Origin: Dimorphilus gyrociliatus
Lineage: Eukaryota > Annelida > Polychaeta > Dinophilidae
NCBI GenBank assembly: GCA_904063045.1
Contig: CAJFCJ010000025.1
Span: 496,001-560,000, forward strand
Direction of reading: 5' to 3'
DNA: 64,000 nt
A program made the position numbers and the translations under genes. A model generated the notes under the pieces. That model was not told where the DNA came from. It did no database searches and worked only from the letters and a program-made list of their open reading frames with translations. Below are positions 47,801 through 60,896 of the stretch, piece by piece (position 1 is the first letter of the stretch; each line of letters starts with the position of its first letter).

Positions 47801-50800
47801 TAGTAGAATATATACAGTATATATATATATATTTTAAATTACTGCTGCTGATTAAGGAAGCTTTTAAGCAACAATCAAGATCTATCAATTTGGTTTCAAT
47901 TATTGACAGAATCGTCTAGTTGGTTTAAAACTCAATCATTTTAACTAAAGGAAAGTAGTAATCTAGCGGTACCCGTAAGACAATGTTTGAAGCATAGAAG
48001 GATTTAAACTTATTAGTCTGATCATATATGTCATAGTTTTGACTGTCACGAATATAGAAAAATATTGCTTATGAAAACTGTCTACTGAAATTAGCTTTTA
48101 TGGAAAAGATTTTATTGTATTATTGGAGTTTTGAGGAAGTGAGAGATAGAGAGATAAAAAGACGGGTGGTAGATAGAGAGAAAAAGCTAGAGAGAGTAAA
48201 AGAAACTGACAGACAGATAGAAAGAAAGAGTGATAGGGAGCGTAAAATATAGAATATTTCAAGTTTTAAATAGATAAATTATTCAATCCCTAATTGTCAC
48301 ATTAACTTAATTATAGCTTTTATAGAAACAGTGTAAAACGTATTGTGTCTAAGCTAATACATGGATTTTCATAAAGGATAAAATATGTAAAACTCATAAA
48401 TAAAATTAATAAACACCAACTATAATCGTGCTTACACAAACGAATTGTTGAATAAAATTTTGCAATCTCCTCTCTTGAATATTGTAGTTGCTTCAAATCA
48501 TTCAATGAGGTTGTAATTATATCTTTGCCTGTTATTGATTAATGGAATTGAAAACCAAATTAGGTTTCAGGCAATTAAGAGTAGCCAAGTTTACTTTTAA
48601 TAATCAACTTTCCCCAACTTGACCTTACAAGAAGCTATGATTAAGTGACTTGAAATCAAAGGAAATACTCAATCTCGCCCTCTTTTCCTTCTTATATAGT
48701 ACCGTACACCTTTTTTATTTCCTTTCTCCTTTTTACTTTAGATGTGTGTAGGATAAATAACAATAACAAAAGGGAGAAAGAATACATAGTCTATATGGAT
48801 ATATGGTATATAATAAATAAGACTATATTTGCATCGTTGTTTTTGTTATTGTTTCATTTCTTTTGTATTTTCTTTTTTAACTATTCCTTCCAACCAATTG
48901 CCTAAATTGATATAGACTAAAAAATTTCTCGGTTGACTTGTAACTTATAATAAAAAATAATAGCGAAACGGTGTATCTCTATGTTACACGATCAGTCTGT
49001 CAAAAAATATGAAAAGGAAAAGCGATATAGGCAGAGAGAGAGAAAGAGAGAGAGAGAAAGAGAGAGAGGGAGAAAGAAAGAGAGTAACGCTTCTATTTCA
49101 ACTCTATTCCGTGTGAAAACACCAGGTATATACTATAATTAAAATGCCAATGCGATTTATGACGTCATTGATAAAAAAAATATACGTCTCATAACCGGAC
49201 ATAAGAAGGGCTTCTTATAGAGCCTACTTATTTCTATAGAAAATTCTCACGTTTCCAATCGATATCGATTAGACCTGTATGAGAAAGGAAGAGTCGATAA
49301 AAACAATGCACGAGCTTTTTTTATATAATAGAGCCTTCATAATTTACATTTTCTTATTCATAGACTTACGACAGTATAGAAAAAATTACGCTATAGGAAA
49401 TTGCAGAAAAAGGGTCTTCTTTACTTTGAACGATCCAATGCTTTTGTAAGCACACGCCTCTGTTCGTTGGTGAATAGATCAAAAGAAATAAATATATCAC
49501 CAATTACAAATGTAACGTATACGGAAAACAATAACGAGAATCCTTTCTCTTAATTCAACTCTTACTGGTACCCTCTTTCTCTTCCACTTAATTCTACTAT
49601 TAACGGTTTAAACAGGGTTTCATAATCGGTTTCTAAGTATTTAAGTATAATTATAACTCTTTCTGTCTCACTAACCGGTATTTATGCTCTATTTTCTCAT
49701 GTACTATCGTACATACTTTTATATATAATTTCTTTTTTCTCCTTTAGACTTTAAAGACAATTTCTCGTTTAACAATAGAAGGACAAGATTATAATAAAGT
49801 AAAAAGAGAAAGAGCTTTCGAAGATCAAGCATCTTTGTCATATATGGTACAAGAGAGGAATTATCCTCATATTCGTATCGTGTAAAGATTAAAAAGGAAA
49901 AGCGAACAAAATAAGATAGGTAAAACTAAGCAAGAAAAAAAAAAAGAAGAGATTATACCTGAAGAAAAGATGATATATGAAATGAGCAGAGGAAATATCC
50001 CACTCTCTCACACTTAATTCTAAATAAACTAGATTCAACTTAAAATATTCGATAATTATTCCCAAACATTAACTATATGTAAGGAGCTTTCTGAATAGTC
50101 TAAACTAAAATACAGTAAATTAAAACATAATCACAAAAGAAATCGATACAATAATTAAAAATACAACATAATTAAATGCGCTTTGTCATACTATATATAT
50201 ATCTATTTTACTAGTAATATAACTTTTATATATACAGTATAGTACGTACTGATATAATATACCTGATATTTCCTACACACATATATATATATATATAAAT
50301 TTATATATACTGTATATAGTATATGTAATTTTCTCTCCTGTAGAAAATTGTTAATCTGTTAAATAAGAATTTCTAATGAGGGAAAATGTAAACTATCTGA
50401 ATACCTTCAGGTAAATATAATATAATAATAGTCACCAGTAGAAGAAAAGCTGCTTAAAGATATATATATATATATATATACAGTATTATGTATATCTACA
50501 TAATATTTAATTTATTCCCTTGAAAATTTTTAATGAACTCCATGAATTGTAAATTGTTCTTTATATATTTCAAACAACTGATAAAAATAGAATGATTAAA
50601 TTTCATTTTTGCCTTTCTTTTCCAATATCTCCATCTTACTTGAGCGTGGAAGAGAACAGTATAAAATCGATAACGAATAATTAAATTGTAGGGAAATGAT
50701 AAAAAAAGTAAGTTTTGCATGATACTTGAGATATTTTTAACACAGAATTGGAAGAATATCAAAGAATTAGACAGAGGAACAACGAAAGAGGGAAATAGAA

Positions 50801-50890
50801 ACGGTGAAAGAAAAAAAAAACAGTTAGAAAAATAGGGCGATCAGACAACGTCAGAAATAGAACAATGGTATAAAGTAACTGTAGAAAAAC
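44802..50890. other. Gene-poor intergenic region
   Basis: About 6 kb in which I see no supported exon or RNA gene. Content: an unusually mixed-composition stretch at 45930-46400 that is open for about 60 codons on both strands but has no recognisable domain; GA repeats at 48150-48240 and 49032-49084; a CRE palindrome at 49160-49167; TATACAGTATA-type palindromes at 47811, 50231 and 50306; and several TA runs. It may contain distal regulatory sequence or introns of a gene whose exons I failed to see. Confidence 0.45.
49032..49084. repeat. (GA)n microsatellite, interrupted
   Basis: Purine-only tract of GA with scattered AA and GG interruptions. Confidence 0.85.
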
Positions 50891-50904
50891 GCTTTCTTAA
50901 TATC

Positions 50905-51010
50905 GAGCGTCTTTATTACGTAGTTTCCGGCGTCGCTAATCGCGTTCGCCGTCGTGCGCCGAATTTTTGGAGCGGCGAAAATCGATTAGAGAAGGTTTTT
51001 TGCGTTCTGA
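50905..51010. promoter_or_regulatory. CpG-rich islet in AT-rich DNA
   Basis: Within about 100 bases there are more than a dozen CpG dinucleotides (for example GGCGTCGCTAATCGCG and CGCCGTCGTGCGCCG), against a background where CpG is scarce. There is no long open frame with domain character. Could be an unmethylated promoter or enhancer core, or the fossil of a GC-rich insert. Confidence 0.35.
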
Positions 51011-54000
51011 TTAGAACAAACCGTATCAGAAAAGGCAAAGAAGGAAATCGAATGAAAATCATACTAAGAGGCAAGACCATACTATACAAAAAAACATTCG
51101 TGAAAAGAGACGCCCAGTCACGTGATATAGCTAAAAAATGGTTTTAGCCAATTGTTATTGCTATATTTTTTCTATAATACTAATGGATTATCTCCAAAGT
51201 TTTCAGATTTTAATGGACAGAAGAATGATAGAGCGTGCTAGTTAAATAAATGAAATTTTAGTATTATTCAAATAGAACAATGATAGGAATGAATAAACTT
51301 CAAGTTAATTTGTCACGTACTTTGTATATGTGTATTTATATGTATATACTAAATCTACACATACTAATATTATGTCTTATATAAACTTATTAAGAGAAAT
51401 AACTTCTAATGTAGAAACACTATGATTTACACTTAATACAGAACATTTATAAAGCTATACCTAAACGAAAAGTAATTAATGCAAGATATAAATATTCATT
51501 ATAAGCTTGTTATTTGTTTAATAAAACTATTATAGTACTTTTATATGAATAATTAAATGTGTTTATAAAAAACACTAAAATATTTTGAACAACGCAATTT
51601 CAAAGGAAGGAAGAATAGAAAGTCAGCTATTTATATTCGATCTAGTAAATTATGCAGATTCCACACAAGAGAGCTATAAAATGCTGTAAAAGAACACATT
51701 GATATAATGAATGAATGTCAGAAAGGGTCTGACTAAGTTGTGAAAAAAGCAATTGTTTCACAATCAATGTACTCAAGGAGAAATTGAAAATTTAAAGTTA
51801 AACGAATGTTTTTAATAATAAGACTAACAATATAAATAATAGATATTTAGGTATGTATTGAATATTGGTTAAAATCAATGCTTAAAAACCAATTAAATAT
51901 ATTTATTATTATTATGGAAATGATGATTCTAAAGTTCTCTACTACATATGTTCGGTTAAAGGCAAATAGCCAACTTGAAAAACATGTGGAACAGCTCGGT
52001 TGTAGAATCACCTACACAATTTTCAATATATATACATATACTGTATATCTATGTATAAATTATATATTTTTTTAATGATTCTGTTTCAAAAGAAATAATA
52101 CCTGTATAAAATTAATAAGTTAATTAAAATATGATTTTAATTTTAAATATATCAGCTCTAATTTGCCAACTATCTTTTTCTACTCATATTTTCTTTTCTT
52201 TCTTCTACCAATCTAATTAAGAGAATTATCAGTATAACGTTACAATGTCTCATTAAGTCCTTAATCATATTTTAAGCAAATTAAATGTAATTTTTCATAA
52301 AACTATTAACATTAATGATGTACCTTCATTTATTTTTTCTAGGTAATACACAGTGTTAACGAGTAAGAAAGATCTCATCTAATGATATACTTAATAAACA
52401 CGAAAGCAAATATTCCCTTCCAATCTGGCCTAGTAGTCGATTATTGGCGTATGTGATAAGGCAACAACTGTACAGTACGTACGTATGTGAGCCTGTGAGT
52501 CTGCATGTTGATATGGAAGCATGAACATTTATACATAAATATATAAGTATATGTATGTACATGTGTGTGAGAATTCATATATGCTTATTTTTAGTAATTA
52601 TAGATATTTGCTTGACGGAGCAAAATTTAAAATAACATTTTGCGAGTGTAAATAATGAGTAAAAGAAATAAATGTGCTTATTGATTAGTGAATGTTAATG
52701 TTATAAACAATAAGTTCATTAAGAGTAAGGAACGAGAGTGAATGGTATATCATCCGTTATCAATTATTAAGAATTGATGATGATAGAAAAACTTCTAGTT
52801 TAGGGAGTTACGTAATAGCTTTTGCTAATATATAGCAATGTAAGAATCTAAAATGGCTTATTAATTGCATACACTTAAAATTAATATAATATTTATTATA
52901 TGTTCATTTCCAAGGGTCAAATTAACAAGGAGAATCTATAGACTTAAAACTTTGCATTAATAACAACCACTATTACTATAAATTATACAACAAAGAAATA
53001 CATTTCATTAATTTCGTATAGCAAGAAAAAAATATCTTAAGATTACTCTTAAGAGCTGATATAATATTACGGCAATATACAATCTTAATATGATTATCAT
53101 TTAGAACGAGCAAGAAATCAAAGAATAATATAAAAAGACTTAACATTCGCTAATTATTTTGATAAACTGATGATAAACAATTAAATTAACTAGTTTATTA
53201 ATCTATTCAGATATACCATTTCCTTCTGCTTCCTAATACTAAATTTTCTATTTGAACAAATAATAAAGTAGAAAAGAGAAAAAGCAAATCTTGTTATATT
53301 AAGTTATTAGCTATTTTATTTAACTAACAATTATTCTAAACATGAATTATATTCTCTTTCCTTTTTCATCAAAGTTATTTTTTACCAATTTTACAATCTT
53401 TTTCACCTAAAATGGACTATAAACTGTAAATACACAATATAAACCTAACTAAATACTTGTTATTCTAGTCCTATTATATACTTTTGACATTTTGTCTCCA
53501 ATACTTGATTGTAAAATTATTTGACTAGGAAAGTTAATCTCAAATAATGTTAACCTTCATATTTAAATAAGATTAAGCAATAAGGCAATTAAACTTTTGA
53601 TATTTTTAGTTCAACTATTATTCAATATGACTGGAAATGTCTTACAAAATGGCATTACTTTTCTTTCATTTGTTATTCAAACTAATAAAGAGTTTCCTAA
53701 ACATCGAATATAGTCTTCTACGCCCTCGTTTTCAATAATTAATGATTATGTAATAACTAAAAACGAGTTATACAAAACCACCTTTTCAGAATTAAAAAGC
53801 TTTTACAAACACAGAACGCATTAACTATAGATTAATACATGAGCAAAACGAGAATAGGAGAAGGTAGTATCACGTGACCTACTGTAAAAGCCGGGCGATT
53901 AGTGAGCGGTATATAGACAAATTTTTACTAATAATACTAATGGAAGCGTTTTGTACATTTTCCAGAGAAGTGACTGAAAGAGAGGCAGAGAGAAAGAGAG

Positions 54001-54160
54001 AGGGAGAGAGACAGAAAAATAGGTAGAAGGTTTATGAATAATTTCTTAGGATAACTACAAAAGAATATGTAAAAGTAAAAAATATGGATATATAGAAAAA
54101 ATAATAAACGTAATAATCTTCCATGGGATAAGCGAGTCAAAACATATTGAGATTAATATA
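51011..54160. other. Gene-poor intergenic region
   Basis: No supported gene. Isolated CACGTG palindromes are at 51119 and 53871, a TATACTGTATA palindrome is at 52037-52047, and GA repeats lie near 53975-54015. Remaining sequence is unstructured and AT-rich to my reading. Confidence 0.45.
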
Positions 54161-54164
54161 TAAA

Positions 54165-54173
54165 TATATATAT

Positions 54174-54238
<65 letters not shown>
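54165..54238. repeat. Compound (TA)n/(CATA)n microsatellite
   Basis: Long TA tract with a CACACATACA interruption at about 54206-54216. Minus-strand open frames across it encode only Ile-Tyr repeats. Confidence 0.85.
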
Positions 54239-54247
54239 GCAAAAATC

Positions 54248-54350
54248 AATGGCGGCCGCAAACAGCGTTTGTTTAGAACTGCCGCCGCTTTTAGGAGTCG
54301 TGCGTTTATCGATATAATCAACGGACCGTTTAAGTGCGCGATTATAGGCC
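54248..54350. promoter_or_regulatory. GC-rich islet with ATGGCGGC motif
   Basis: Abrupt CpG-rich stretch directly after the TA microsatellite, beginning AATGGCGGCCGC and containing a second GCCGCC. ATGGCGGC is the core of YY1-type promoter elements. A 22-codon open frame starts at this ATG (MAAANSVCLELPPLLGVV) and could be a first coding exon, but I found no partner exon. Confidence 0.3.
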
Positions 54351-57300
54351 TTTACTTACCCTCTACTTTTTTTCTGTGTAAATATCATATAATATTAATA
54401 CCAAATTCATTAGAATTATAATAAGAATCCTTAGCAACTTAGTAGTTAGTAGAAACTGATAATTCTCTCTTTTATTATTTAAAAATTAAAGAAAATATAA
54501 TAAATCTTTTCTCTCTAATAGGATAAAGCTTATATGAATATTCAATATATATAAGTCGTTAAAATTCTACATTACGCATTCATACTATAAACTTTAAAAA
54601 CTATATTAAGTCTGTTTATTCTTTTATCTTTTTCAGAGAAATTATTAAAAATGAATAATATTTCTTTTATCAATCATTCATTCTCTTTTCCTATTAATTT
54701 TTTTCATTTTTGAAATTATACCAATTAGACTGGTTTTTTTCCTTTTATAAATTGGCAGCTAGGAAGTAAAATGTGCAAATTTACCAGTCATGTTAAGAAA
54801 AAGTAAAAGAAGATTATTATAAAATATTTCTTTCAACACTATGATGGAAATAAATTTAAAAAAAAAGGCAGAGAAAGGAAATCGTATTAGCAACGAATAT
54901 AATGTTCTATCAATATCAAAAAAGTGTGATGAATCCGTCGAGTAGTCTAGAAAATATTACGACAATTATTATTTTTGACGTATTGCCCGGCAGCAATGAC
55001 TGCAAAAAAATTTGCAGTTTGGCGGAAAGTGCGAATTTCGACACGTGTTTCCGATCAACTGAATTCGTCTTCGAGCGCAACTGAGCGATGAAGCAGAACT
55101 TCTGTCTCTTTTCGCACGATTTTTTTTTTATATTGCAGTAGAAAGTTCTGTCTAAAAATCCTTTGTTTGCATTTGAAAATGGCGTGCTGACGTTATAAAT
55201 GGGAAAATAGCCAGAATAAACTAGAAAGAAAATTAGTATTGCGATTATATCCTTATAGCTTTCTTTCTCTTTTTGTTTACAAATAAATAGCAGACGTGGA
55301 AAGTAGGCGAAAAAAGGACGATAAATCTTCTACAGAGATTATATTAGCAGTAGCCTATGCGTTTTTACTCTATTGATATATATATATATATATATATATA
55401 AGACCAATCGGAGTGAAAAACTTTATAATCAAAACGACCTTTACATGATTTGCGGTTGAGAAATTTCTTTTGAATTAGAATAGAAAGAAAGTGTTCACCT
55501 TAGACAAGAATAGTTTCTTTTTAACTATTTGCACCCTTTTCTACTACTTGTATTCCCGGGGATATTCTCTTATTTCACGCATAAAAATAATAGTAAAATA
55601 AATCTCTACTGCCTCCATACGTAACCTTTTAAAAACTTCTTACTGTCTACTCCTTTCACCGTAAACAACTTTGTTTACATAAACAAGACTTTTTCCACTT
55701 TAACATAAAATTACACAGTATAATAAAATAACAAGCTATCATGACATATTGCAGCTGCTAGAGCCTACATTTTTTTCCCACAGTTCTCATTATAACATAT
55801 CATTTTTTATACAAAATTCTAATACAATACCTCAAGATATATTTACAAATAAAAATGTCCAAAAGCTATCAAAACATTCAACACAATTGGGAATCCTTCT
55901 CGAAAAGATCTATATAGAGTATAAATATATATATATATATATATATTGCGTGTACTATAAACCTAACATTAAAACTATTCTCTATACCTCTTACTATCTG
56001 GTCTTTAATCTTAGGCTTATACAGAGATTATAATTTGGCTTTCTTCTCTTATGTCTGTATCTATAATATTATATCTGCTATACATATATATTTAAACATA
56101 GCTTATTAAAATCATAAAGAAATTAAAACAATATAAAGAATAAGATGAACATGAACAGCAGTATTAATATGAATGAATTTGGTTTTCTTACCCACGACAG
56201 CTTTAAAATGAAAGAAAACTAGCTTTGTAGATTTTACATCTTTACATGGTTAATCTAGTAATCACATTAGATAATTGATTATTATTGTTGATTGGCCAAT
56301 CTTAATCCATCAACAGCGGAGAGCGAGCGAAAGAAAGTCATTCAACTCTATCTATGTTATTATATCACATTTATTTATTCACTCTTTCGATACTTTTTAT
56401 TAATAAGATAAAAAAATTCATCGATTGTGATATTGAAGTAGAAAACAAACAAATCCCCTCCCTTCTCCTTTCCAATAGGCGACAAACGTAGTAAAATATT
56501 GTATTTATTGTTGTTCATTCTCTTTACTTTACTATTAAGTAGAGTTTTTTTATTCGATATTAAATAATCCCAACGAATAAGACCTCTTACTTAACACTAC
56601 CAAGCGTTTATTTATTAAAAAGAGAGTTGGGGAACGTTAAAGAAATAAAGAAGAAATAAACCAATAGCTATTTAAGAATGTCAATCATAATTATTCATAT
56701 TTTCTCTCTATTCCCTATAGTTTAGCATCCTTATATATATTGGTATATATATATATATGTATTGTATGTCTATAGTTTACATTTATTTATAAAATAAAAC
56801 CGGATGTTCAACTTGTAAATATACATCATCGAATTTAACCAAGTGAGAAATTTCAGCTCTTTTTATACAATATACAAACGCAATCAACATTGTCTTTGTA
56901 AACGTTTAAAGAGGCGTAAACAAAAATTATTCATTCACCGGAAACATCTAAATATTGTTGAATAACATCGTTCTGCATTCTCGAGTTTGATTTATAGCTC
57001 TTAAAACATTATGGACCAATAACTGTGCATAAAGCAATCATTACGGAAAATGATAAACAAGATAAAATGATTTACGGTTTAAAATAGACGGTTAAGGTGA
57101 ATAGAAAACACCTCGCTTTTTATTTCTCTTTTTAGCACTCTCTATCTATATACATAGCTATTTTTATTCCTTTAAGTCCCGTTACTAACTCTGATTATTC
57201 CATCAATTTAAGACAAATTTTCATTTATCTCTTTACCACTTGATATTTTAAGAATGAAACCTAGGAAATTGATATATTTATATAAAGATATATTTGTACA

Positions 57301-58490
57301 AAAATACACTTTTATAATGGTAAAACGCTTTGCTAAATTATCAGAATAATTGTTCAAATGACATATCTTATTTATAGGCCTAACTATTCAACAGCAGGAT
57401 TTTCGGTGCGTTTTACAACCTGTATGACTAATTAATCATAGGTTTGAACAAAATAAGAAAATTATATCGAGTATTACTGATTTATTACAAAGGCGAGCGA
57501 TTATATAGAATCTATTGAATTATTTAATGGAAATATCAATACCGAAATAATTATGAATGATATATATTTATATCATCTAATGTTTAATCGTTTAAATATA
57601 GTATTAACTATTTTCATATCAAAAACATGTAGTAAATGTATATATCTATAGATTTACTAGTATATATCTATATATATGTAAATATACAAGGAACATGAAT
57701 GATAAGGAAATTTTTATCTTTATTCTAGAAAGCTTAAAACTCTTTCTTATATTTTTTTTCCCTAAGTCACTTAGACTTTCGCCAGCTGCGACCAAGTTTT
57801 TTTTAGTTGCTATAGAAACAATTTTTTTTAAAAACAAACTATAAAAACTCTCCTTTCTATATTGGAAAGGGTATTCTACACAATAGTTTTAGTCTCACTC
57901 TGTCCATTGTTGTTTGTTTTGTTTTGTTTGTTCGTTCAGTTTAAAAAAAAAATAAAATAACGGTTATAAACCATTCTTGTGAGAAGTTTTAGTAATCTTA
58001 TCGTTCAAGTTAATTTTGAAAAATTATGTTCAAACACATAGAAATTAAAAATATAAACATAAAAAAAATAAAGAAAATATAGAACACAATGAATATTAAG
58101 AACAACAGTAAAAAAAAGATATATTTATATATATGCAGTATATATTAATACTAAGTTTAAAAAGTTATAAGGGATATTTTGTCTCGGTTTTTAATCGGTC
58201 AGTTTGTTTTTAACTGCTTCTTAACAAATTACACATATACATATAAATGTATCAAATACACAGAGAATAAAAATGTATGCTTACCAGCGAAAACGGATAG
58301 GTGCATAAAAACGATAACATGCTGCCCCAACGCCTTCATTATTGTTATTTTATACTTATTTACTAATTTATCCGTGTATAATGCCCTTTTACATCCTAAT
58401 TAGAAACCTTCTTTGATGAGAATTGAAGTGAATTTTCCTTTTAAAGAGAATAAACTGAATATAATAAGATCCTGTCAATGAACTCTCGTG
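54351..58490. other. Gene-poor intergenic region
   Basis: No supported gene. A moderately CpG-enriched patch lies at 54970-55110. TA runs are at 55376-55400 and 55925-55947. A 60-codon plus-strand frame at 54902-55084 shows no recognisable domain or splice context. Remaining sequence is AT-rich without visible structure. Confidence 0.45.
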
Positions 58491-58870
58491 TACAAAGCGC
58501 GCTCGTACTCTGAACTGTTAGAAAATTTTACAATACTGATCACATGACTTTTCGACAGTGGTGACACCTGCCGACAAAACGTAATTATAAAGGAGGGTGT
58601 ACTAAACTCCCATAGTAACAGCGCAAAAGCTTATAAAAAATTTCCATACGCTCCCTCAGGAGGGGGTGGAAAATTAGGAAGCAAGTTTTCTTTCCGGTTT
58701 GCGGTTTGTTTGCTTTTTGCCTACGTCAAAACAATACGGTTCTCTTTCCTTTTCCTTCTCTCCTCCTCTGCTTTGTATAAAGAAGGAAAGGTTTTCATGG
58801 CGCATCTGGCGGTTTATCGGCGAGATATTTACATTCTATTAATCCTCGGGTTTTCTCATTTTGAGTAGCT
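58490..58870. promoter_or_regulatory. CpG-containing, promoter-like stretch
   Basis: Locally raised GC and CpG (AAAGCGCGCTCG, CATGGCGCATCTGGCGG, CGGCGAG), a pyrimidine-rich tract (58743-58775) and a TATAAAG-like word (about 58776). A 23-codon frame starts at the ATG near 58798. This resembles a core promoter with first exon, but no downstream exon could be linked. Confidence 0.3.
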
Positions 58871-60335
58871 AGATAATTGGGAACCGGAAGCTTTCCTACC
58901 ATCCTTACAATAAAAGTAAGTTATTGAAACTCCTTACAAACTTTTTATGACAAAACTACAAAATAGCTAATAGTGTAATCCTACGCTTCAGATTCGTTAA
59001 TCTCTTAATGCCTAAACAGAGAGAAAAATAGACTAGGATGAAAAGATGAAAAGGATTAGATTTAGAACCTATGTCCCGCATCCAATTGTCAATGGACATT
59101 GTTCATTTTAGTTTCAGCACGGCTAATTGGAAGATAAATGAGTAATAGAAATAATAAGACAACCGCCAAGGGACCGTTTCGTTTTATCTCAACTCCTTAA
59201 GTCAGCCAATAATTTTTCGTTATTCTTTTCTAAAATGAGGACAAGAGGAAGATGAGGGAGAAAAGAAAAATAGTGGTATTTTATATAAAGAAAAGTAAAA
59301 ATATGTAGATTGACGAAGAAATAAAGGACTCAAAAAATTAATACAAACAGGCAAACAACATACACACACAGATAGAGTCAAGTAGATGGCTAGGGAGAAA
59401 AAGAGCAGAGAATGAATGATAAAGATAGTGTATATGATAGAAAAATAAAGAAAAAACAAGAAAAGAAAAGCGTCCAAAGTTAAATGGAAAAATGAGATGA
59501 AAGAGTATAAAAGCTTAAAGAAGAAAGGATAAAATATCATTTTTTATTCCATTTTACTACTTAATCGACTATTTTAAAAGAGAAAGATTATAATGAATTT
59601 ATCATTTATATAAAATTTCCTGCTATTGATTTGCTGCTTCAAGGAAGTGTCTCTCAGTCTCTTAAACTTATGCCCTTTAGCTGTCATATAAAACCACCTT
59701 TTTTTATTAACTAATAATCAAAATATTCCCTTAATCGACATTTTTTCCAAACCATATAAGTCTTGTTAATGTTTTTACAATTAGATACTTTCACTTAAAT
59801 GTAAAACTTTGAAATAATATATCTTTTCCCTTTACCCATCATAAGTACTACTACTCATGGTTGCACGAATATTATGTTTTAAAGGAAATAAAGCTCTATA
59901 AATAGAGAGCTATTTATAGAAAGGAAAAAAAGCCAAGGTAAAGATAGGAACGTTGGATGAAATAACGAATATCAGAGGAAAAGAGAAGATGAGTAAAAGG
60001 AAAATTGATGGATAGTCGGTGGAGGAAGTGTGGCAGGGAGATGAAGGGTCAGTAAACGGAGTAAGAAGAACGGTAGAAAAGAAGATTTCCTTTCTTAATA
60101 TCTCTATTTGGACCATTACTCTAAGTCGAGATAAGGCAAAAATTGTCTTTTGATTATCATAAGTAATCATCACAATAACGATCGGATTTTTACAATAGCT
60201 TTCTTTCTATCTTTTGTTTTACAACTGACAAACTTTTCCTCTTCATCTCTCAAAGGAAATCGCAAAAAGTACGGCTTAAACCATAGGAAAAAATAAAGAC
60301 AAGAAGAATGAATTAGGAAGTAGTAAGTTTACCAG
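58871..60335. other. Gene-poor stretch
   Basis: No supported exon. The minus-strand frames at 59220-59540 and 59910-60173 are pyrimidine-rich, low-complexity translations (Phe, Leu, Ser) without a domain. Confidence 0.45.
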
Positions 60336-60896
60336 GTTTTGTCAAAAAAATTATGCCCAGCTCGATCTAATGAGAGTTTGAAGGAGACAAACTATAGTAT
60401 AGTGTTTGCATCGATCTCCTTCCAGCAGACTTGCGGTCGATCCAATGATTTTCGTTCGCTACGAAACATCAAAGAGGGAAAATCGTTTAACGCCATGTAT
60501 GTGAGTAAATCATTCTCTTTTTCGTCACGATTTTCGTGTATTTTATCCGTTTGTTTATCAGTTTCCTGTATTATTTTTATGTTATTTTGTTTACTTTCCT
60601 TTTTAAAACAAGATTTCTATCAGATATATATGTAATTGAACACAGTCTTGCGTACAGGATTGTTGATAGGTTGCTTTCACCAAATAGGTGAAGGGGGAAG
60701 AGTAGCTGAAAGAAATCCTTCTAGAAAAACAGGAAAGAAGGAGAAATATTAAAAGTTCACTCTTCATTCTTTTGATCTTAGGCAGATAAATTTTTTCGTA
60801 TTAATTGAAAGAGTTATTCAACGTCAACTCAGTTCAAAGAGGGATCAAAAACTCTTGGGTGCTACATCACGGTGGAAAACATCTATCAACATCAGC
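60336..60896 (+). CDS. Candidate pair of coding exons, unknown product (tentative)
   Basis: Exon a, 60336-60496, follows TTTACCAG and ends CCAT|GTATGTGAG. Exon b, 60782-60896, follows GATCTTAG and ends CAGC|GTATGG. The join keeps the frame, giving about 92 residues with non-repetitive composition (TCGRSNDFRSLRNIKEGKSF, then LIERVIQRQLSSKRDQKLLG). Codon composition and CpG content stand out from the surrounding DNA. I do not recognise the protein and could not find start or stop exons. It may be a chance open frame. Confidence 0.25.

Noticed and set aside
54055-54321. Minus-strand 88-codon frame
   Set aside because: It reads through a TA/CATA microsatellite (Ile-Tyr repeats).
59220-59540. Minus-strand 106-codon frame rich in Phe, Leu and Ser
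   Set aside because: It is a translation of a purine-rich tract, with no signal, splice sites or domain.
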